This document shows, one piece after another, positions 60,245 to 64,000 of a stretch of 64,000 nt of DNA (positions are counted from its first letter, which is position 1; the number at the start of each line of letters is the position of its first letter). A program made the position numbers and the translations under genes. The stretch comes from UBA6522 sp965204155 (lineage in GTDB: Bacteria; Pseudomonadota; Gammaproteobacteria; Steroidobacterales; Rariloculaceae). The DNA is taken from positions 3,286,001 to 3,350,000 of the forward strand of contig OZ241971.1 of assembly GCA_965204155.1 (NCBI GenBank), given 5' to 3'. The notes beneath the pieces were generated by a model. That model was not told the DNA's origin. It was given only the letters and a program-made list of their open reading frames with translations, and searched no databases.

Positions 60245-61294
60245 GTGTCACGCACCTGCGGCGCATCGCGGCACCAGGCAAGCGACACGATAGTGGCCCA
60301 GGCAAGCGACACGATAGCGGCGGACAACCTGGCAGAGCGGGTACTGCGAAATGCCCGCGGCGACCGTGTCACACTGCTGAATCACGGCGCTCGGCTGACA
60401 CGCATCGAACTGCAGCTGCCGGACGGCATCCGCAATGTGATTCTCGGTTATGAAGATTGCGCGGGTTACCTGACCGACCCTTACTTCATTGGCGCGACCG
60501 TCGGGCGTACCTGCAACCGCATTGCCGGTGCACGCTTCAACCTCGGTGGTGTTGACTATCCGCTCGATGCCAACGAGGGGGAAAACCACCTGCACGGCGG
60601 TGCCGGCGGCTTTCACAACAGGTACTGGTCGATCGATGCGGCGGTCCCGGACGATACAGGGCGGTTTCGGCTGCGGTCAGCGGATGGCGACCAGGGCTAC
60701 CCCGGAACGCTCGAGGCGAGCGTTACGTACCGCTGGACGGACGAACGCGAGCTCGTGATCCGGCTGGACGCTGAAACCGACCGGCCGACACATGTCAACA
60801 TGACCAACCACGCCTATTTCAATCTCGCGGCTGGCGATGCCGATGTGCTCGGGCATCGCTTGCATGTTGCCAGCCGGCAAATCCTGCAGGTCAACGAGGA
60901 CCTGCTGCCGACCGGCGATTTCCTCGATGTCACCGGTTCCGGACTGGATCTGCGCCAGCCGGCGGCGTTGCGTGATGTCATCGGGTCGCGGCACCCGCTT
61001 GTTGTGCGCACCGGCGGTTTGGACTTCAACTATGTTCTGGGCGAATCCGGCGGCCGTGCCGAGCTTGAGAGCCCGAACGGCGACCTTTGCCTGCGGATGA
61101 CGACAACGTGCCCCGGACTTCAGGTATACGGCGGGCAGAAACTCGGACCGCCGTTCGCGCCGAACCGCGGCCTGTGCCTCGAGCCCCAGCACTTTCCCGA
61201 TACACCCAATCAACCCGCCTTCCCCGGCACGCTGCTTGCGCCGGGCGAGCACTATTCGCAGACGACGCGCTACCGCTTTATAGCGGCCGGCTGA
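60245..61294 (+). CDS. galM: Aldose 1-epimerase
   Basis: About 349 residues from a GTG start. The GalM features NEGENHLHGGAGGFHNRYWS, HVNMTNHAYFNLA and LDFNYVLGE, with GLCLEPQHFPDTPNQP, include the catalytic His and Glu. It interconverts alpha and beta aldoses and so feeds sugar use. Its start is uncertain, because two 24-bp tandem units (60276-60323, QASDTIVA/QASDTIAA) lie at the N-terminus; GTG 60293 is a possible start. It returns to high-GC codon use and directly follows the island. Confidence 0.88.
   Translation: MSRTCGASRHQASDTIVAQASDTIAADNLAERVLRNARGDRVTLLNHGARLTRIELQLPDGIRNVILGYEDCAGYLTDPYFIGATVGRTCNRIAGARFNLGGVDYPLDANEGENHLHGGAGGFHNRYWSIDAAVPDDTGRFRLRSADGDQGYPGTLEASVTYRWTDERELVIRLDAETDRPTHVNMTNHAYFNLAAGDADVLGHRLHVASRQILQVNEDLLPTGDFLDVTGSGLDLRQPAALRDVIGSRHPLVVRTGGLDFNYVLGESGGRAELESPNGDLCLRMTTTCPGLQVYGGQKLGPPFAPNRGLCLEPQHFPDTPNQPAFPGTLLAPGEHYSQTTRYRFIAAG
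60276..60323 (+). repeat. 24-bp tandem duplication at the galM start
   Basis: CAGGCAAGCGACACGATAG followed by TGGCC occurs twice in a row with one or two changes, in frame with the GalM reading (QASDTIVA then QASDTIAA). Confidence 0.8.
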
Positions 61295-61329
61295 GCGTCA
61301 AGGGGCCTGCTCTATAGCAGGTACCGGTG

Positions 61330-62667
61330 TCAAAAATCCTGGCTGCGGACAGGCTGCGCTTGTTCCCATTCCTCCTGGTCGACGGTTCGAACCGTTTGGG
61401 TAAAGACAAACGTCCCGAATTTATTGCCGACCACCAGATCGATCAGCCCATCTCCATTGAGGTCTCCGCTTACCAGCCGCCGTCCGATGCCCGCCTGGTC
61501 GTCGATCAGATGAGGAACGAATTCTGCCTGACCATCCTGGCGCGTGAGCCGGAAATAGTAGATCACCGGGGCCTGTCGAGCCCCGGGGTCGCCGAAGTCG
61601 TGAGCCCGGTAGGTCTTTCCGGTCACGATGTCCATAAGGCCGTCGTCATCGATGTCGGCAAGCTCCAGTGCGTGTAGCTGGGAGAATTGAACACCATAAG
61701 GGTTGTCGGTATTCGTCTCCTCCTTGCTCATAATAATATGCTCCTGAAAGGTAATCTCCTCCCCGGTACGGCTCTGTTCATACCAGCTCAGGCCCCAGCC
61801 GTGAGCGTCCTGGCTGGTGATGACGTCGTTGAGCCCGTCGCCATTCACGTCATAGGCGAACATCTGGGCTCCCCCCTTCAAACCATCGAACAGCCCGGGT
61901 CCCCCCCGTTCAGCGAATGGGTAGGGGTGAAAAGCCCAATCCGGATTGCCTTGCAGGGAAGAGGGTTGTTGCAACCATCCATCCCCGTGCAGAACGTCGG
62001 TGCGCCCGTCGCCGTCGACATCCCCGTAGCCCAGGCCGTGGGTGTAGTGATGAACCACCTCTTCGCTGGTCGATATCGGGTGAAAGACCCAGGGAAGCGT
62101 CGGAGCTACCGGGCTCGGCGAAGCATAGCCGTAATGTCTGTAGTAGGCCATCAACAGTTCAGGCACCCCATCGCCGGTAATGTCTACAAAATTAGGTGCT
62201 TCGTTCTTGACACGATCTATGACCAGGTGGCGCGCCCAGTGGTCCGGCCGGTCCGGGGCCGGACCGCTGAAAGAGTTGCCCGGGTTCTGGTACCAGTAAG
62301 CCTCGGTATTGGGAAGTCCCACCGTCAGGACATCAGGCCAGCCGTCCGCGTTGAAATCGTAGACCCATGAAAAGAAATTGTCATTGGAGTAAATCGAATG
62401 ATCATTCGGCTGCCGCTTGGTCGGCGCCACCGCCGGATAGTATTCGTAACGGTGGTTGAAGTCGGGCCCCAGGAATATGTGCGGTCCACTGACCACATCC
62501 TGGTGACCATCCTGATTGAAGTCGCCGAAATCGGCGCCTTCCGACCAATAGGCGGGGGTCAGTTCCTGTTTTACAAATTCACGAATAACGAAGTCGTTGG
62601 CCTGAGCGCCGACCGTCAAGAATATGCAGGTGAATATCAATGCTGCGACGCGGAGAATTCTGTTCAT
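61330..62667 (-). CDS. Exported FG-GAP (VCBS-type) repeat protein
   Basis: 445 residues with leader MNRILRVAALIFTCIFLTVG. At least seven calcium-loop repeats are visible: DFNQDGHQDVV, DFNADGWPDVL, DITGDGVPELL, DVDGDGRTDVL, DVNGDGLNDVI, DIDDDGLMDIV and DLNGDGLIDLV. These form an integrin-like beta-propeller. Function unknown; such proteins are exported and frequent near sugar-degrading genes. Convergent with galM. Confidence 0.85.
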   Translation of the reverse strand: MNRILRVAALIFTCIFLTVGAQANDFVIREFVKQELTPAYWSEGADFGDFNQDGHQDVVSGPHIFLGPDFNHRYEYYPAVAPTKRQPNDHSIYSNDNFFSWVYDFNADGWPDVLTVGLPNTEAYWYQNPGNSFSGPAPDRPDHWARHLVIDRVKNEAPNFVDITGDGVPELLMAYYRHYGYASPSPVAPTLPWVFHPISTSEEVVHHYTHGLGYGDVDGDGRTDVLHGDGWLQQPSSLQGNPDWAFHPYPFAERGGPGLFDGLKGGAQMFAYDVNGDGLNDVITSQDAHGWGLSWYEQSRTGEEITFQEHIIMSKEETNTDNPYGVQFSQLHALELADIDDDGLMDIVTGKTYRAHDFGDPGARQAPVIYYFRLTRQDGQAEFVPHLIDDQAGIGRRLVSGDLNGDGLIDLVVGNKFGTFVFTQTVRTVDQEEWEQAQPVRSQDF

Positions 62668-62802
62668 CTCAGTACCTCATCCCGGCCATTCCGGCCTTGT
62701 CCTTTGGTGTCATTACGTTCAACTGCTGCTGAACCTGGGTAAAAAAGGGAGTTTACTCTTCCTGTACTTCGCCGTGGAAATTGCCGCTCATCGCGTGAAT
62801 CA

Positions 62803-64000
62803 TCAATTGCTCAGCGGGTCCGGCCGCATCTGGAAGTGGAACACCTGGCCGGTAGTGCCTTCCCCGGTTTCCATGTGGAAGGGCGTGCGGCTGCTGAAGG
62901 AAGCCCAGATGCCCCGGCCTTTCCAGCCGGCGTCGGGATCGTCGATGCGGCCGTCCATCCACTTGGTGTAGAAGCCCATAGGGTAGGGCACGCGCATTCT
63001 CAGCCACTCTCCGTCATTGAGCACCAGCAAGGCGTCGCTCTGGTTGCCGGTGTTGATGGGGATATTTTCCCCAAGACCCAGGGTATTGAACTGGTCTACC
63101 CAGGTATAGTAGCTGCCTTCGGAGCTGCCGGACTGGACCAGGTTCTTGAACTGAGGCAGGGGCTCCGTGTAGAAGCTCCAGCCCTCGGGGCAGTGCTGGC
63201 CGGTGGCCTGGGGACCGTTCAGGGGGCCCTCGCACTTGCGGCGGTCGAAGCTGGCCATGTGGCCGCTGGCCAGGGCCACCCAGGCCACGCCGTCGCGGTC
63301 GATGTCCCCGCCGCGGGGGGTGAAACCCTCGATGGGATCGCCGTTTTCATCCACCGGCAGTTCGTAGTACTCGATCAGGGCGGTCTCGCTGGGGTTGTCG
63401 CCCGGCGCCAGCCGGACCACGGCGCCGGGGTAGCCGAGCATCGTCCCCCACACGGAACCGTCCGGCGCGGGAGCCACGGCGTAGTAGCTGCCGGGATCGA
63501 TGCGCTTGTCCCTGGTGGGGTCCACGGCGTCGCCGGGTTCCACGTAGTCCGCGTCGCGCACGCCGTTGCCGTTGGTGTCCAGGATGAGCGGCGTCCATCC
63601 CTGGGAGGCCGCGGCGTCACCGGTTTCCAGGAATTCATTCGCGTTCAGCCAACCGATCACCTCGCCGCCGCCGCTGGTCCACAGGGTGTTATCTGCATCC
63701 TCTGCGAACATCAGGTGGTGGGTGCCAAAGCAAGTATCGATATGCGTGTATTCCCCGCTGGCCGGATCGTACACGCCCAATTGGCGTCCCGAGCCCTCCA
63801 GGGGGAAGATCTGGGCGGAGGGATGGTCCGAGCCCGACTTGCACCAGTCGGGGTTGTCCCTGCCGCGCACCCGGGCGGTGATCCACACCCGGCCCTCTTC
63901 GTCCAGCATGGGGTTGTGCACGTTGGCCCTGGAATCCCAGATGGCTTCATCGCCCCAGAAAGGGGATTCCGCCAGGGGAGGACCGGAGACGGGGCCCGCC
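62803..64000 (-). CDS. Beta-propeller-like exported protein, partial
   Basis: The frame is open to the right window edge, so the N-terminus is missing. Visible motifs are repeats such as NPMLDEEGRVWITARVRG, NTLWTSGGGEVIGWLNAN, APDGSVWGTMLGYPGAVVRL and YYELPVDENGD. These fit a streptogramin-lyase/NHL-type propeller with a NGNGVRDADYVEPGDAVD calcium-like loop. The protein is of a kind I know only as hypothetical or carboxypeptidase-regulatory-like. Function unknown. Confidence 0.7.
   Translation of the reverse strand, partial: AGPVSGPPLAESPFWGDEAIWDSRANVHNPMLDEEGRVWITARVRGRDNPDWCKSGSDHPSAQIFPLEGSGRQLGVYDPASGEYTHIDTCFGTHHLMFAEDADNTLWTSGGGEVIGWLNANEFLETGDAAASQGWTPLILDTNGNGVRDADYVEPGDAVDPTRDKRIDPGSYYAVAPAPDGSVWGTMLGYPGAVVRLAPGDNPSETALIEYYELPVDENGDPIEGFTPRGGDIDRDGVAWVALASGHMASFDRRKCEGPLNGPQATGQHCPEGWSFYTEPLPQFKNLVQSGSSEGSYYTWVDQFNTLGLGENIPINTGNQSDALLVLNDGEWLRMRVPYPMGFYTKWMDGRIDDPDAGWKGRGIWASFSSRTPFHMETGEGTTGQVFHFQMRPDPLSN

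Noticed and set aside
1..64000. CRISPR array, cas genes or prophage
   Set aside because: No regular short repeats with spacers, no cas, terminase, capsid or integrase motifs were seen.

Overview
The window looks like chromosomal DNA of a high-GC, Gram-negative heterotroph, most likely a marine or host-associated gammaproteobacterium. This rests on TonB-dependent receptors, Sec, Tat and lipoprotein signal peptides, a LigAB-type dioxygenase, a pyruvate carboxylase, and many small exported proteins of the DUF6152, DUF5916, DUF3365 and DUF3500 families. Species cannot be assigned from the sequence alone. One stretch (about 53.4-60.2 kb) is visibly AT-rich with different codon use and looks imported.

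Layout. 1-26.6 kb: pyruvate carboxylase start, an MFS transporter, a series of exported DUF6152 proteins, a TPR lipoprotein, beta-propeller proteins (one with a haem c domain), a LysR regulator, a ThDP-dependent enzyme, a DUF5916 outer-membrane protein, an O-methyltransferase, an SDR with DUF3500, then a small aromatic-cleavage group (LigA, LigB, bicupin) and an HTH regulator. 26.7-30.14 kb: a dense tRNA array of 25 tRNA or tRNA-like genes that together carry anticodons for all 20 amino acids. It is preceded by a consensus promoter, an attenuator-like leader and a boxA-like element, and bracketed by a perfect 17-nt complementary pair. 30.2-42 kb: Tat-exported PhoD-like phosphatase, cyclophilin, a PQQ enzyme fused to a NAD(P)-binding domain, more DUF6152 proteins, two signal-peptide-bearing NAD(P) oxidoreductases and a metallo-beta-lactamase-fold hydrolase. 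42-53.3 kb: a decayed region with a TonB receptor broken by an in-frame TAG, a second receptor tail in inverse orientation, a flavin halogenase and a truncated copy of it, an Rpn-type nuclease, a methyltransferase and a large intact TonB receptor. 53.4-60.2 kb: an AT-rich island entered through an IS256-type transposase remnant, coding for Gfo/Idh/MocA oxidoreductase, PQQ-cytochrome c dehydrogenase and two tandem ThuA-DUF1080 proteins. 60.2-64 kb: aldose 1-epimerase, an FG-GAP protein and a truncated beta-propeller protein.

How it fits together. Most of the window encodes periplasmic or outer-membrane oxidative chemistry on small organic substrates: receptors for uptake, quinoprotein and cytochrome c enzymes, Tat/Sec-exported oxidoreductases and many His-His N-terminus proteins that could bind metal. 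The island adds a probable 3-keto-glycoside route next to aldose epimerase. The tRNA array is the most unusual object. Several of its members have non-standard cloverleafs (short variable arms in both Leu tRNAs, a shortened D-arm in Met, tandem U-U mismatches in acceptor stems), and it is organised like an rRNA operon without rRNA.
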